Positions 24,940-34,681 of a DNA stretch of 57,647 nt are shown in pieces. Under the pieces are notes generated by a model. That model ran no database searches. It had not been told where the DNA came from and worked only from the letters and a program-made list of their open reading frames with translations. Position numbers and translations under genes: made by a program. The stretch covers positions 1-57,647 of the forward strand of contig JACRBM010000064.1 in the NCBI GenBank assembly GCA_016219275.1, written 5' to 3'. The first letter of the stretch is position 1. The number at the start of each line of letters is the position of its first letter. Source of the stretch: Chloroflexota bacterium (GTDB lineage Bacteria > Chloroflexota > Anaerolineae > UBA4142).

Positions 24940-25646
24940 CTCCGGGATTGCAACAATTGCGTCGTCAAGAATAGGAATACGGCGACGATGCTTAACGGAT
25001 AAAGCACATCCGCTAACTCGACGACGCCGCGCAAAAAGTTTTCATAGTGCCGCGTGATCGCCATATACGAGAACGCATCACGCACTGGACCATACCCCGC
25101 CCAACTTGCCAGCGCGTCCGCAATCCACAGCAAAATCAGAATGGCGAAACCGCCCAACCACGCGATAATCTGATTTTGCGTCAACGAGGAGGTGAACACG
25201 CCAACGGCGAGAAAACTCGCGCCGAGCAAGAACACGCCCAGATAGCCGGTCAGCGTCGGTCCGATTTCGGGTTGCCCAAAGACGCGCAGAATCAAAAAAT
25301 AGTACAGCGTGGGTCCCACAAACATGGTGAGGTACAAAATCAACGCGCCCAGGTATTTGCCGACGACGATTTGCCAATCGTGCACCGGCGCGGTGAACAA
25401 GAGTTCAATCGTGCCCATGCGGCGTTCGTCCGCCAGCACTTTCATCGTCAGCGCCGGCGCGATCAACAACACGATGAACGTGATGTTGCCAAACAACGGA
25501 CGCAGACTCGCATCCGCGCTCGACGTGAGGATCGCGGCGAACAACGCGCCGGTGACCAGCAGAAAGAACGCGCTCGTCAAGTACGCGATCGGCGAAACGA
25601 AAAATGATTTAAGTTCGCGAACAGTGATCGTCCAAACGTTACTCAT
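24930..25646 (-). CDS. ABC-2 type permease (GldF-like)
   Basis: A 238-residue membrane protein with six hydrophobic segments. ELKSFFVSPIAYLTSAFFLL at the N-terminus and DERRMGTIELLFTAPVHDWQ are typical of ABC-2 permeases paired with GldA-type ATPases. It lies between the ATPase (9-nt gap) and the GldG-like gene (overlap). Confidence 0.92.
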   Translation of the reverse strand: MSNVWTITVRELKSFFVSPIAYLTSAFFLLVTGALFAAILTSSADASLRPLFGNITFIVLLIAPALTMKVLADERRMGTIELLFTAPVHDWQIVVGKYLGALILYLTMFVGPTLYYFLILRVFGQPEIGPTLTGYLGVFLLGASFLAVGVFTSSLTQNQIIAWLGGFAILILLWIADALASWAGYGPVRDAFSYMAITRHYENFLRGVVELADVLYPLSIVAVFLFLTTQLLQSRRWR

Positions 25647-25655
25647 CGTGGCTCC

Positions 25656-26615
25656 TTATTGCTCCACCGGTTCTGCGGTCTCTTCGGTCGTCAGTTTCAA
25701 GAACACTTCTTCGAGTGACATACTGACGGGACGCAGTTCGAGGACACCCCAACCGCGCTGCACCGCCATCGCGGCGATGTCGGCGCGCCGATCGGTGCCC
25801 AGGTTGGTTTCGATTTCGTACTCGCCGGTGGCGGGGTCTTTGGCTTGGACGCTCAATACACCCAGGATTTTTTCGAGTTCGGTTGCGATGTCGGGCGTGG
25901 GCTTGGCGACTTGCAAGTGCACATGTTCCGCGCCGCGCACGCGCGCGGTCAATCGTTCGGGCGTGTCCTCCGCGACGATTTTACCTTCGGCGATGATGAG
26001 CACGCGCGAGCAGGTCTGGCTCACTTCGGGCAGAATGTGCGTACTGAGCACGACGGTGTGTTCGCCCGCGAGCGATTTGATCAAATTGCGAATCTCGATG
26101 ATCTGGCGCGGATCCAACCCGATGGTCGGCTCATCGAGGATCAGCACATCGGGATTGTGGACGATAGCTTGCGCGATGCCGACGCGTTGACGGTACCCTT
26201 TCGACAACTTGCCGATCAATTGATTCGCGCGGTCGTCAATGTTCGTCAATTCCATCGCGCGCTCGATTGCGGCATCACGATCTTTGACGCTCCGCAAGCG
26301 CGCCGTGAAATCGAGATAATCCCACACCGTCATTTCGGTGTAGAGCGGCACACTTTCCGGCAAATAGCCGATGCGCTTGCGCGCTTCGATAGATTGCTCG
26401 AACACGTCAAACCCGGCGACGTGCGCGACGCCCGCCGATGCCGGCATATAGCCGGTGACGATCCGCATCGTCGTCGTCTTGCCCGCGCCGTTCGGTCCGA
26501 GAAAACCGAGCACCTCGCCTTTCTGCACGTTGAACGTCACGTCGCGCAATGCCGTGTACGTGCCATACGTTTTGCTCAAGTTCTCGACACTAATCATCAC
26601 ATTGTCATTTGGCAT
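25656..26615 (-). CDS. ABC transporter ATP-binding protein (GldA-like)
   Basis: An ATPase of 319 aa. Walker A GPNGAGKTTTMRIV, signature LSKGYRQRVGIAQA and Walker B VLILDEPTIGLD are all present. The C-terminal ~90 residues form the extension typical of ABC-2/GldA-type ATPases. ATG 26615 (GGGAG 7 nt upstream) is preferred over the TTG at 26621. It is the first gene of the four-gene operon. The substrate is unknown. Confidence 0.94.
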   Translation of the reverse strand: MPNDNVMISVENLSKTYGTYTALRDVTFNVQKGEVLGFLGPNGAGKTTTMRIVTGYMPASAGVAHVAGFDVFEQSIEARKRIGYLPESVPLYTEMTVWDYLDFTARLRSVKDRDAAIERAMELTNIDDRANQLIGKLSKGYRQRVGIAQAIVHNPDVLILDEPTIGLDPRQIIEIRNLIKSLAGEHTVVLSTHILPEVSQTCSRVLIIAEGKIVAEDTPERLTARVRGAEHVHLQVAKPTPDIATELEKILGVLSVQAKDPATGEYEIETNLGTDRRADIAAMAVQRGWGVLELRPVSMSLEEVFLKLTTEETAEPVEQ

Positions 26616-26706
26616 AGACAAACTCCCTGGTGGAATATTCGATCTTCGATTTCTGATTTATGCTTTCACCCCGTGGGTGGCGTGTATCCGGAAAAGAAAC
26701 TTTTCG

Positions 26707-26793
26707 TGTCATGCTGAGGAGCGTTTTTCACGGCGAAGCATCTCGCAACTAGCGAATCGCGATACCCTTCGCTTCGCTCAGGGCGACAATTCA
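26707..26793. repeat. MITE-like GTCATGCTGAG...CTCAGGGCGAC element
   Basis: Imperfect terminal inverted repeats (8 of 11 bp) enclose GGCGAAGCATCTCGC and CTTCGCTTCGC arms. It lies in the 290-nt spacer upstream of the GldA-like gene (26616-26905), which holds no gene. Related units are at 50841-50923 and 47125-47160. Confidence 0.65.
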
Positions 26794-26905
26794 AAAGCGG
26801 AATTCGTGACCGCGCTCAATGTAAATTACGGCAACTAACGCTAACAAGCCACGATGAGATTCAAATTAAGCCCAGATTAAAGGCGTTTAATGCGTTGCCA
26901 TGCCG

Positions 26906-28351
26906 CTATCGAACTAATCCCTCCAACAACATGATCGACCGCGCGATGCGCCGCAGAGTTTTCGCGCGTCCCATCATTTTCATCACGCCCATCAACGGCG
27001 GTGTGACCGTTTTGCCGGTGACCGCGACGCGGAGCGTACCGAAAAATTGCGCGTTCTTTTGTCCCAGTTTTTCCGCGTCTGCGCGTAATTCGGCTTCGAC
27101 TTTTTCTTCGTCGTCGAACGCGGCGTACTTGCCGAGCGTCGCTTCGGCGGCGCGCAACGCGGCAAGCGCGGAGGCGGCGTCGGCTTTGCCGACGAGTAGT
27201 TGCGGATCGTACTCCACATCCTCTTCGAACAAGAAATCCACCATCGCGGCGATCTCGTTCAGTTTTTTGATGCGCGGTTTCACCAGCGGCGCAAGCGCGC
27301 GCAAGGTCGCGAGATCGGCGCGGGGGATAAACGGTTGCAACCGCGCGGCGAGTTCATCGTCCGGCAATTCGCGGATGTAATAGCCGTTCAGCCAATCGAG
27401 TTTGCCGTAATCGAAGATCGCCGGCGCGTGCTCGATCTTGTCGAGCGTAAAGAGTTCGATCAATTGCGCGCGCGAGAACACTTCGCTCTTGTCGTCGTAC
27501 GACCAACCCAGGCGCGCGAGAAAATTGAACATCGCCTCCGGTAAGTACCCTTCATCGCGAAATTGCACAACACTCGTCGAGCCGTGGCGCTTGCCCAGTT
27601 TCTTTTTATCCGGACCCAGGACGAGCGGCACGTGACCGTGCGGCGGAATTTCCCAGCCAAACGCCTGATACAACAAAACGTGTTTCGGGAACGAAGGAAT
27701 CCAATCGTCGCCGCGCATCACGTGCGAAATCTTCATCAGGTGATCGTCCACGACGACGGCGAGGTGGTACGTCGGGAATCCGTCCGACTTTAATAACACC
27801 TGGTCGTCCACGTCCTTGTTCGCAATCGTCAAATCGCCGTGAATGAAATCGGGCAGAGTCGTTTTGCCTTCTTGCGGTACGGCGAGCCGAATGACGTACG
27901 GATCGCCGGCGCGGTCGCGCGCCACGCGTTCCTCTGGCGAAAGAAAGCGACACTTGCCATCGTACCGCGTCGGCAGACCTTTCGCGTGTTGCTCGGCGCG
28001 CATTTGCTCCAAGCGTTCGGACGAACAGTAGCAACGATACGCCGCGCCTTGCGCGACAAGCCAGTCCGCGTGTTCGCGATAAATCGGCAAGCGTTTCGAT
28101 TGTTCGTACGGTCCGTACGCGCCGCCGACATCCGGACCCTCGTCCCACGCGATGCCGAGGTAGCGCAACGAATCGAGAATCAGTGACAAGCCATTTTCGA
28201 CTTCGCGTGCCTGGTCGGTGTCTTCGATGCGGAGAATGAATTTGCCGCCGGTGTGTTGCGCCCACAAATACGAAAACAACGCGGTGCGAATGTTGCCCAC
28301 GTGGGGCGCGCCGGTCGGGCTGGGTGCATAGCGAACGCGAACGTCTGACAT
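26906..28351 (-). CDS. gltX: Glutamyl-tRNA synthetase
   Basis: A class I synthetase of 481 aa. The HIGH-region motif is YAPSPTGAPHVGNIRTALFS and the KMSKS-region reads KKLGKRHGS (Gly in place of the common Ser). ILRIEDTDQAREV is diagnostic. The length fits bacterial GluRS. A GlnRS gene lies 2 kb away, so a separate Gln-charging route exists and GluRS need not mischarge tRNA-Gln. The start is flanked by a palindromic CCACAGAG/CTCTGTGG repeat at 28370-28438. Confidence 0.97.
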   Translation of the reverse strand: MSDVRVRYAPSPTGAPHVGNIRTALFSYLWAQHTGGKFILRIEDTDQAREVENGLSLILDSLRYLGIAWDEGPDVGGAYGPYEQSKRLPIYREHADWLVAQGAAYRCYCSSERLEQMRAEQHAKGLPTRYDGKCRFLSPEERVARDRAGDPYVIRLAVPQEGKTTLPDFIHGDLTIANKDVDDQVLLKSDGFPTYHLAVVVDDHLMKISHVMRGDDWIPSFPKHVLLYQAFGWEIPPHGHVPLVLGPDKKKLGKRHGSTSVVQFRDEGYLPEAMFNFLARLGWSYDDKSEVFSRAQLIELFTLDKIEHAPAIFDYGKLDWLNGYYIRELPDDELAARLQPFIPRADLATLRALAPLVKPRIKKLNEIAAMVDFLFEEDVEYDPQLLVGKADAASALAALRAAEATLGKYAAFDDEEKVEAELRADAEKLGQKNAQFFGTLRVAVTGKTVTPPLMGVMKMMGRAKTLRRIARSIMLLEGLVR

Positions 28352-28369
28352 ACGACCAATCTCTCTACC

Positions 28370-28438
28370 ACAGAGCGCACGGAGAGCACAGAGATAAAAA
28401 ATAAAATCTCTGTGTGCTCTGTGACCTCTGTGGTGAAA
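28370..28438. repeat. CCACAGAG..CTCTGTGG palindrome upstream of gltX
   Basis: CCACAGAGCGCACGGAGAGC with CACAGAG faces CTCTGTG with TGCTCTGTGACCTCTGTGG around an AT-rich loop. It fills the spacer between the M23 peptidase stop and the gltX start. It is related in style to the inner repeat at 15472-15563. Confidence 0.8.
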
Positions 28439-28444
28439 TAAAAA

Positions 28445-29539
28445 TTACTGTCCTAATTCAACAAACGTCAACTTGCCGGCTTCGACGGTGACACGCGCGG
28501 CGTACTGTTGTCCGCTGACGCGCACGACGTAATCGCCGGCGGCGAGATCGGGAAACGCGAAATTCTCGCCGAGTTCATCGTCCGAGTTGACCGGCGGAAA
28601 TTCGTCGCGGCTGTACGATTCAATCGAGTAGATGAATTGTTCCGGATCGGCGCGCCATAATTGAATGATCGCGCCGCGCGTCAGTACGCCTTTTTCCGCG
28701 AAGCGTCCGACGAGAGCGCCGCGCCCGGTCAGCGGCGTGGTCCACAAAATCGGATTGCGCGTGTGCGCGTAATCGTTCACGCCGACGCGAATCTCGAAAT
28801 GCACGTGCGGTCCCACCGCGATGCCGGTCATGCCGATTTCGCCGAGCGGATCGCCTTGCTTGACTTGATCGCCGACGTTGACCGCGATGCGATTCATGTG
28901 TCCGTACAACGCAAAGACGCGCTGATCTTTGTATTGCCGCGCGAGTTGAATCACGACGAGTTTGCCGTAAAAGTTGATATCGCGCCCGCACGTCTTTTTG
29001 TTATCGTCGCCGCACAAGCGCGCGCTCGTATCATCGCCTGCGACGACGACAGCGCCATCGGCGACCGCGAACAGCGGCGTGCCGGTCGGATTCACAAATT
29101 CTTCGCCGTGATGCACGTCATAGTCCCCGCGTGAAGTTGTGCCGTACAGATACGTCAGCGCCGGCACAGTTGCCATCGCGTTCGGCGCGACCGGGCGCGT
29201 GACGTACAAATGCGTGTTCGTGACGATGCGTCCGGAACGAATCGTGATCGGCGTGCGCGCGACGGTTGGCGCGGGTGTGTTATCGGGCGACGGAGTTGGC
29301 GCAGGTGTTGCCGGTTCCGGCGTCGGCACGCGCGTCGAGGTTGGGCGCAACGTGATCGTCGGTTGCGGGCGCGGCAACGTCGCGGTCGGTGTGGGCGTTG
29401 CGGTGGCGAGCATCGCGGCAAGTGTGCCGGATTGGACGAACAATCCGGCAATCGCGACCGCGCCGAAAATGCAACCGAGCACCAGACCCGCGCCAACCGC
29501 TAGAACTATTTGAGCGAGTGTTTCCCGTCTTGCTGTCAC
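28445..29539 (-). CDS. Membrane-anchored M23 peptidase (LytM type)
   Basis: A 364-residue protein: N-terminal membrane helix (LAVGAGLVLGCIFGAVAIAG), a Thr/Pro-rich stalk (about 45-100), then an M23 domain with DVHHGEEF, ALYGHM and GPHVHFEIR. In M23 enzymes the zinc ligands are HxxxD and HxH. Here the first reads HHGEEF, with Glu near the Asp position, so activity should be checked against the family. A C-terminal beta domain (GDYVVRVSGQQYAARVTVEA) follows. Cell-wall remodelling or a scaffold role for another enzyme is expected. Confidence 0.88.
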   Translation of the reverse strand: MTARRETLAQIVLAVGAGLVLGCIFGAVAIAGLFVQSGTLAAMLATATPTPTATLPRPQPTITLRPTSTRVPTPEPATPAPTPSPDNTPAPTVARTPITIRSGRIVTNTHLYVTRPVAPNAMATVPALTYLYGTTSRGDYDVHHGEEFVNPTGTPLFAVADGAVVVAGDDTSARLCGDDNKKTCGRDINFYGKLVVIQLARQYKDQRVFALYGHMNRIAVNVGDQVKQGDPLGEIGMTGIAVGPHVHFEIRVGVNDYAHTRNPILWTTPLTGRGALVGRFAEKGVLTRGAIIQLWRADPEQFIYSIESYSRDEFPPVNSDDELGENFAFPDLAAGDYVVRVSGQQYAARVTVEAGKLTFVELGQ

Positions 29540-29605
29540 GAGCGCCGATTATAGCACAGAAAACCTAAAGCGCAATTCGGCATGCCGTTTTCAATTCAAA
29601 TAAAA

Positions 29606-29634
29606 AAGCGCACTGCTTTGAAAACAGTGCGCTT
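29606..29634 (-). terminator. Terminator after the small coiled-coil gene
   Basis: AAGCGCACTG (29606-29615) pairs with CAGTGCGCTT (29625-29634); on the minus strand TTTTTA follows. It lies 20 nt past the stop at 29654. Confidence 0.88.
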
Positions 29635-29653
29635 GAACGTCAACCATGCGCGG

Positions 29654-29905
29654 TCAATCAATCTCTAACACGTTCAGCCGGTTTTTTAACTCTGCCAAGC
29701 GTGTCTCGGCTTCTTGCAAAGATTGATGAGACATTGGATTGTGTGATTGTGCGCGCAGGGTTGGAATGACGAGGGATTCGAGGACATCAATCTGACTGAG
29801 TAGATTAAGACGGTCTTTGTAGACCGCGAAGGTATGCCGTGACGTGAGAATAGTACGATTGGTGCCCAGATCGGCAGTAATTTGATTCATCATCCCTACT
29901 TTCAT
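29654..29905 (-). CDS. Small coiled-coil hypothetical protein
   Basis: An 83-residue protein, not recognised. The C-terminal half (SLQEAETRLAELKNRLNVLE) is a clear heptad coiled coil; the middle (YKDRLNLLSQIDVLESLVIP) is helical. There is no membrane segment. A good terminator follows, which supports a real transcript. It may start at MMNQI (residue 5). Confidence 0.5.
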   Translation of the reverse strand: MKVGMMNQITADLGTNRTILTSRHTFAVYKDRLNLLSQIDVLESLVIPTLRAQSHNPMSHQSLQEAETRLAELKNRLNVLEID

Positions 29906-29990
29906 TGCAGAGCAACAACTTCGTCATTACCGTTCATGTTAAAGAGAAGGTACCTAGCTGGAAAAATACATTCGCCATTGGACAAAAAAA

Positions 29991-30021
29991 ACGGACGATC
30001 GGTTTGAGACGATACGTCCGT
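29991..30021 (-). terminator. Terminator of the RsbW-STAS-glnS operon
   Basis: ACGGACG (29991-29997) pairs with CGTCCGT (30015-30021) plus an inner CG-rich extension; the minus strand continues with eight T residues. It lies 26 nt past the glnS stop. Confidence 0.9.
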
Positions 30022-30047
30022 GTCCTACATCTACATTTCCGCCAGCC

Positions 30048-31715
30048 CTATCCGGCTTTCTCGATTTTCGCCCACGTATCGCGCAAGGTGACAGTGCGAT
30101 TGAAAACCGGACGACCGGGTTTAGAATCCGGATCAACGCAGAAATAGCCCACGCGTTCAAACTGGATATGCTCGCCGACATGCGCTTGCGCGAGCGCCGG
30201 TTCGATGTAGCAGTTCGTCAACGTTTCGAGCGAGTTGGGATTGATCTGCGCTTTCCAATCTTCGGCTTCGTCCGGTTTGGGCGACAAGAACAAGTTTTCG
30301 TACAAACGCACCTCTGCCGGTACCGCGTGTTGCGCCGAAACCCAATGGATCGTGCCTTTGACTTTGCGATCCGTCGAACCGCCGCGCGTCGCCGGATCGT
30401 ACGTGCAGCGCACCTCGACGACCTCGCCGCGTTCGTTGTGGACGACGCTCGTACACTTGACGATGTACGCGTAGCGCAAACGCACTTCAGCGCCGGGCGC
30501 AAGTCGAAAATATTTTTTCGGCGGGTCTTCACGAAAATCATCCTGGTCAATCCAGAGTTCGCGCGCGAACGGGACCTTGCGCGTGCCCATCGTCGCGTCT
30601 TCGGGATTGTTCACCGCGTCCAACTCTTCGACCTGACCTGCCGGGTAATTTTCGATGACAACTTTGAGCGGATGCAAAACCGCCATCATGCGCGCGGCGC
30701 GCTTGTTCAAGTCCTCGCGGACGCAGTGCTCGAGCAATTCGACTTCGATGAGATTCTGATTCTTCGCCACGCCGATGCGATTGGCAAACTCGCGGATGGA
30801 TTCGGGCGTGAAACCGCGACGACGCAAACCGCACAGGGTCGGCATACGCGGATCATCCCAGCCGGCGACGAGTCCTTCGTTCACGAGTTGCAGCAGTTTG
30901 CGCTTGCTCATCACGGTGTAGGTCATGTTTAAGCGCGCGAATTCGATTTGGCGCGGGTGGTAAATGCCGAGCGTGTCGAGGAACCAATCGTACAGCGGGC
31001 GATGGTCTTCGTACTCCATCGAGCAGAGTGAGTGCGTCACGCCTTCGATAGAATCGGATTGACCGTGCGCCCAATCGTACATCGGATAGATGCACCACGC
31101 ATTGCCGGTACGATGGTGCTCGGCTTGGCGAATGCGGTACATCACGGGGTCGCGCAGGTTCAGGTTGCCAGACGCCATGTCAATTTTCGCGCGCAATACG
31201 CGCGAGCCGTCCGGAAATTCGCCCGCGCGCATCCGCGCGAACAGATCGAGATTCTCCACGACGGAGCGATTGCGGTACGGACTCTCCTTCCCCGGTTCCG
31301 TCAGCGTGCCGCGATACTCGCGAATTTCGTCCGCGCTGAGATCGTCCACGTATGCCTTGCCCGCTTGGATGAGTTGCACCGCCCACTGGTATAGTTGCTC
31401 GAAATAGTCGGACGCATAGTACGGATGATCGCCCCAGGTAAAGCCAAGCCAGCGAATGTCTTCCATGATCGCGTCCACGTACTCGGTCTCTTCCTTCGTC
31501 GGGTTCGTATCGTCGAAGCGCAAGTTGCAGTGTCCGCCGAAATCCTGGGGAACGCCAAAGTCAAGACAAAGCGCCTTGGCGTGACCGATGTGCAAATAGC
31601 CGTTCGGTTCGGGTGGAAAGCGCGTCACCACTTTGCCGCCCCACTTGCCGTTCGCGAGTTCTTCCGCGACAATCGCGCGGATAAAATCTACGGGTTTGGA
31701 TTCGGATTCAGGCAT
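30048..31715 (-). CDS. glnS: Glutaminyl-tRNA synthetase
   Basis: A class I synthetase of 555 aa. [21 protein letters not shown] carries the HIGH motif and [13 protein letters not shown] the KMSKS motif. The C-terminal anticodon-binding beta-barrels ([29 protein letters not shown]) are intact. Most bacteria lack GlnRS, so this gene was probably acquired by an ancestor of the lineage. It is preceded by an RsbW-like/STAS pair in the same direction and ends at a strong terminator. Confidence 0.97.
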   Translation of the reverse strand: MPESESKPVDFIRAIVAEELANGKWGGKVVTRFPPEPNGYLHIGHAKALCLDFGVPQDFGGHCNLRFDDTNPTKEETEYVDAIMEDIRWLGFTWGDHPYYASDYFEQLYQWAVQLIQAGKAYVDDLSADEIREYRGTLTEPGKESPYRNRSVVENLDLFARMRAGEFPDGSRVLRAKIDMASGNLNLRDPVMYRIRQAEHHRTGNAWCIYPMYDWAHGQSDSIEGVTHSLCSMEYEDHRPLYDWFLDTLGIYHPRQIEFARLNMTYTVMSKRKLLQLVNEGLVAGWDDPRMPTLCGLRRRGFTPESIREFANRIGVAKNQNLIEVELLEHCVREDLNKRAARMMAVLHPLKVVIENYPAGQVEELDAVNNPEDATMGTRKVPFARELWIDQDDFREDPPKKYFRLAPGAEVRLRYAYIVKCTSVVHNERGEVVEVRCTYDPATRGGSTDRKVKGTIHWVSAQHAVPAEVRLYENLFLSPKPDEAEDWKAQINPNSLETLTNCYIEPALAQAHVGEHIQFERVGYFCVDPDSKPGRPVFNRTVTLRDTWAKIEKAG

Positions 31716-31792
31716 AAGGCAATCTCCAATGACAGATTATTTCTCGTCGCAAATTTTTACGGAGCGATTTTGTGGTTCATCAATTGGACGCG

Positions 31793-32113
31793 TTAATCTG
31801 TAAACGATTTTGTCGCGCGGCTGCTATTTTCGTATATTTCAAACACGCGGTCAAAGCCCGCCATCTCGAAAATTTCGATGAGGCGCGGCGTGAGGCAACA
31901 CAACTTGAGCGCGCCGCCATGCTTGCGCGATTCTTTAAGCGCGGCAAGCAGAACGCGCAACCCGTTCGAACTGATATAGCGCGTCTCTTTGAGGTCCACG
32001 ATGAAGCACGCATGTCCGGCGGCGATATGCTGTTTGATTTCGTGCTCTAACGGACGCGCCCCCGCCGCGTCGAGCCGCCCCGCTGGAGTCAGCACGATGA
32101 TTTCTTGAGTCAT
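31793..32113 (-). CDS. STAS-domain anti-sigma factor antagonist
   Basis: A STAS protein of 106 aa, like SpoIIAA/RsbV. The phosphorylatable Ser lies in TRYISSNGLRVLLAALK, and GRLDAAGARPLEHEI gives the N-terminal strand. In partner switching, the unphosphorylated protein binds the anti-sigma kinase and frees a sigma factor. ATG 32113 is chosen over the upstream GTG-rich start. The matching kinase lies just upstream. No sigma factor is in the window. Confidence 0.88.
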   Translation of the reverse strand: MTQEIIVLTPAGRLDAAGARPLEHEIKQHIAAGHACFIVDLKETRYISSNGLRVLLAALKESRKHGGALKLCCLTPRLIEIFEMAGFDRVFEIYENSSRATKSFTD

Positions 32114-32135
32114 ACCACGCACCACGTTTTGCAGT

Positions 32136-32558
32136 TCACTTTTTAATTTTCTTGACCATCGTCAGCGTGTTCCCTTGCTCTTCAGAAAACTGAAACTCGA
32201 CCTTGTTCATCAGTTTCTTCATAAAAAACAAACCCAGCCCGCCGATGTTGCGCTCCGACAGCCCTGCGCGCGTTTTGGGTTGCGCGACCTGCTTCGGATC
32301 GAACCTCTCGCCGTGATCGCGAATCGTAACGACGAAATCGCCGCCGCGTTTCGCGCACTCGATGTGGATTTCGCCATCGGGCTTGGCGCGATACGCGTGC
32401 TCGATGACATTCGTCACCGCTTCGTCAATCGCCATCTGAACATCGTACAGTTGATCGTCGTTCAAGCCGCACGCGCGCGCCGCGCGTTCGACAAATTCGG
32501 CAACCTCGCCGAGACGGTTCACGTCACTGTCTATCGTCATTAAAAATGTTTGCGCCAT
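32136..32558 (-). CDS. Anti-sigma regulatory factor, RsbW/SpoIIAB-like serine kinase
   Basis: A GHKL ATPase of 140 aa. DVQMAIDEAVTNVIEHAY is the N-box and RDHGERFDP the G1 region; GGLGLFFMKKLMNKVEF closes the ATP site. Such kinases hold a sigma factor and phosphorylate the STAS partner, here the next gene 22 nt downstream. The upstream spacer carries a GCAATACGCAATAC/GTATTGCGTAATG palindrome (32569-32641). Confidence 0.9.
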   Translation of the reverse strand: MAQTFLMTIDSDVNRLGEVAEFVERAARACGLNDDQLYDVQMAIDEAVTNVIEHAYRAKPDGEIHIECAKRGGDFVVTIRDHGERFDPKQVAQPKTRAGLSERNIGGLGLFFMKKLMNKVEFQFSEEQGNTLTMVKKIKK

Positions 32559-32568
32559 GAGTCATCTA

Positions 32569-32641
32569 CGCAATACGCAATACAGAATACAGAATACGGA
32601 ATACGGGCAGGTACTGCGTATTGCGTAATGTGTATTCCGTT
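32569..32641. repeat. GCAATACGCAATACAGAATAC..GTATTGCGTAATG palindrome
   Basis: Tandem AATACAGAATAC-type units face their inverse around GGGCAGGTAC. It fills the spacer between the large lipoprotein gene and the RsbW-like gene. Confidence 0.75.
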
Positions 32642-32644
32642 GCC

Positions 32645-34600
32645 TTACTCGCGCCGGAAAGTTACATTCCCAGTTCGTCCGCGCGAGTCTTTGAACGTAC
32701 AAGTCAAGGTCGTGGCATTCGTATCCGCGCCACAATCGAAATCAATTCCGGAAATCACCGGCGTTGTCGTGGTGATCGTCGTCGTCCCAGTTATCGGCGT
32801 ACTCGGCGCGACGGTTGCCGCTGGAGTAAAATCTACGTGGAACGTAACGCGATCCGCTTTGAGCGCGCCGGATGTGATACGTCCATCCGTATCCGGCGCG
32901 CCGGGCAAAACGAGTCTGAATTCACCGCGAATCGCAGTCCCGCTCTGGCGCAACATCGCGCTGTACTGACCGGTCGCCGCGGATGCATTCCACCGTCCGG
33001 AAAACGTGATCGGCGTGGGCGACGGGAGCGGCAACGCGGGCGCACTTATGTAACCGGAAACCGTCGCCGATTTGCCGGTCTGCCGATACATGTCCACGGC
33101 TTGCGCGAACAACGTCCACGTCCCCGCGCTCGGCGGCGACCAATCGCACTGCGCGGTCTTGTTCGTCGTCGCGTGCGCGTCGAGCGTACAAATCACTTGC
33201 GGATTCGGCTGACCCAGAGCATACCCCCACAATTCAATCCGGTCAAGTTCCGCATTGCCATTGCCGGCAAAGGTCACGCGCAACGGCATCGGCGCGTTAA
33301 AGTTGTCTTTCGGTTGAATCAGTTCCGCGCTCGGTGCGGGCGGCGGCTGCGGACGCGCGGTCGCAGTCGGGCGCGGCGTGCGCGTGCGCGTGGGCGTCGC
33401 GGTTGACGCGGGCAAAGGCGTCGCTTGCCCGGTTCGCAAAATGCTGACGATTTGCGCGGGCGATTCTTTCGCTACGTTGCCCGCGTTGATCGCGCGCGCG
33501 CTGAGTGAATAATCGCCGGGATTCGCGTTCTGCCACACAACCTGGGTTGTCAATGTAGTTTGCTTTGCCGGATTCCCGCTCGGACTCGCGGCGACCACCT
33601 CTTTGCCGTTGAGCAATTCGACGCGCTGGATGCCGCTCGCATCCAGCGCGGTGATCGTCACGGTGATCGGCTCGCCGACCGGCGCGTTCGTGCGCTCGAA
33701 CGAAACGTGGAGCGCGGGTGTGTGAGTGTTCGCGACAAAAATTTTGAGCGGCGCGGAATCGGTCGTTTGTTCTTGCGCGTCGCGCGCGCGGATGAACAAG
33801 GTGTGCGTGCCGGGCACGAGCGCGTTCCACGCGAATACGGTGGAGAATTGGGGCGGCGCCGCGTTCGTCGGCACGACGTACGTGTAAATTTGATTGTCCA
33901 CCCACAGATCAAGTTGCGTCACCCCCGCTTCATCCGCTGCGGCGGCGTAAATGGAAACGATCTCGCCCAGTTCGACCTGGGGCGTACCGACCGGAAATAC
34001 GATCACCGCGCTCGGCTTGCGCGCATCGGCGACGACGTTGACGGTGGCTTCATCTGCACTGCTCACGCGATTCGTCGCGTCGTACGCGAGCGCGCGCAAC
34101 ACGTACGCGCCGGTTTGCGTCGGCGTCCACGGTACGATCACGGAAAACACCGGCAGTTTGACGGTTGGCGTTTCGGAACGCACAAGTGCGCCATCCACAT
34201 AAAGCTCGAGGCGCGCCACACCTTGATCGTCTGCCGCGTACACGACGACGTTGATCACCTGGTTGACACTGACCTGGGTGTTGTTCTGCGGCGAAACCAA
34301 TTGGACGACGGGCGCGGTCGTCGCGATATGCGCGGACACTTGCGCGTCCGGTGTAACAGGCGCGGCAGTCGGCGAGGGCATCACCGTTGGAAACGCAATG
34401 ACCGTTGGCACGCCACTCGTCGCGGTCGGCGCGGGACGCGTGGCGGTTGGAGTAATCTCGGTCGGGAGCACATTCGGTAACGCTTCGCATGAAGTCGCGA
34501 TCAACGCGACGATCAATCCCAACAGCGCGCGGCGCAGGACAAACAACGAGTGACGCACCTCTTGCCGCGCGCCACTCGTCTGGTTCGGACGGGTAAACAT
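32645..34600 (-). CDS. Lipoprotein with three Ig-like domains and a Thr/Pro stalk
   Basis: A secreted protein of 651 aa. ATG 34600 follows a perfect TATAAT by 7 nt, so the mRNA seems leaderless; ATG 34609 overlaps the -10 box. The signal peptide (ALLGLIVALIATSCEAL) ends with a lipobox ATSC. Three Ig-like beta-sandwich modules follow, with repeated APVVQLVSPQNNTQV / VARLELYVDGALV, VTQLDLWVDN and IQRVELLNGK units (about 95-385). A Thr/Pro stalk (about 395-430), another Ig-like unit (LDRIELWGYALGQ) and a C-terminal beta domain (TFSGRWNASAATGQYSAML) follow. Surface binding or scaffolding is expected; the ligand is unknown. Confidence 0.85.
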   Translation of the reverse strand: MFTRPNQTSGARQEVRHSLFVLRRALLGLIVALIATSCEALPNVLPTEITPTATRPAPTATSGVPTVIAFPTVMPSPTAAPVTPDAQVSAHIATTAPVVQLVSPQNNTQVSVNQVINVVVYAADDQGVARLELYVDGALVRSETPTVKLPVFSVIVPWTPTQTGAYVLRALAYDATNRVSSADEATVNVVADARKPSAVIVFPVGTPQVELGEIVSIYAAAADEAGVTQLDLWVDNQIYTYVVPTNAAPPQFSTVFAWNALVPGTHTLFIRARDAQEQTTDSAPLKIFVANTHTPALHVSFERTNAPVGEPITVTITALDASGIQRVELLNGKEVVAASPSGNPAKQTTLTTQVVWQNANPGDYSLSARAINAGNVAKESPAQIVSILRTGQATPLPASTATPTRTRTPRPTATARPQPPPAPSAELIQPKDNFNAPMPLRVTFAGNGNAELDRIELWGYALGQPNPQVICTLDAHATTNKTAQCDWSPPSAGTWTLFAQAVDMYRQTGKSATVSGYISAPALPLPSPTPITFSGRWNASAATGQYSAMLRQSGTAIRGEFRLVLPGAPDTDGRITSGALKADRVTFHVDFTPAATVAPSTPITGTTTITTTTPVISGIDFDCGADTNATTLTCTFKDSRGRTGNVTFRRE

Positions 34601-34607
34601 TGCGGGC

Positions 34608-34635
34608 ATTATAATCCAATTTGAATGTGCGTCAA
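34608..34635 (-). promoter_or_regulatory. Promoter giving a leaderless lipoprotein mRNA
   Basis: TTGACG (34630-34635) and TATAAT (34608-34613) have a 16-nt spacer, the same hexamers and spacing as the GntR promoter. The expected start coincides with ATG 34600. Confidence 0.7.
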
Positions 34636-34681
34636 AACGCTGTCGCCGTACGGGTGTCCGTCAAAATTTTGGAACACTCAA

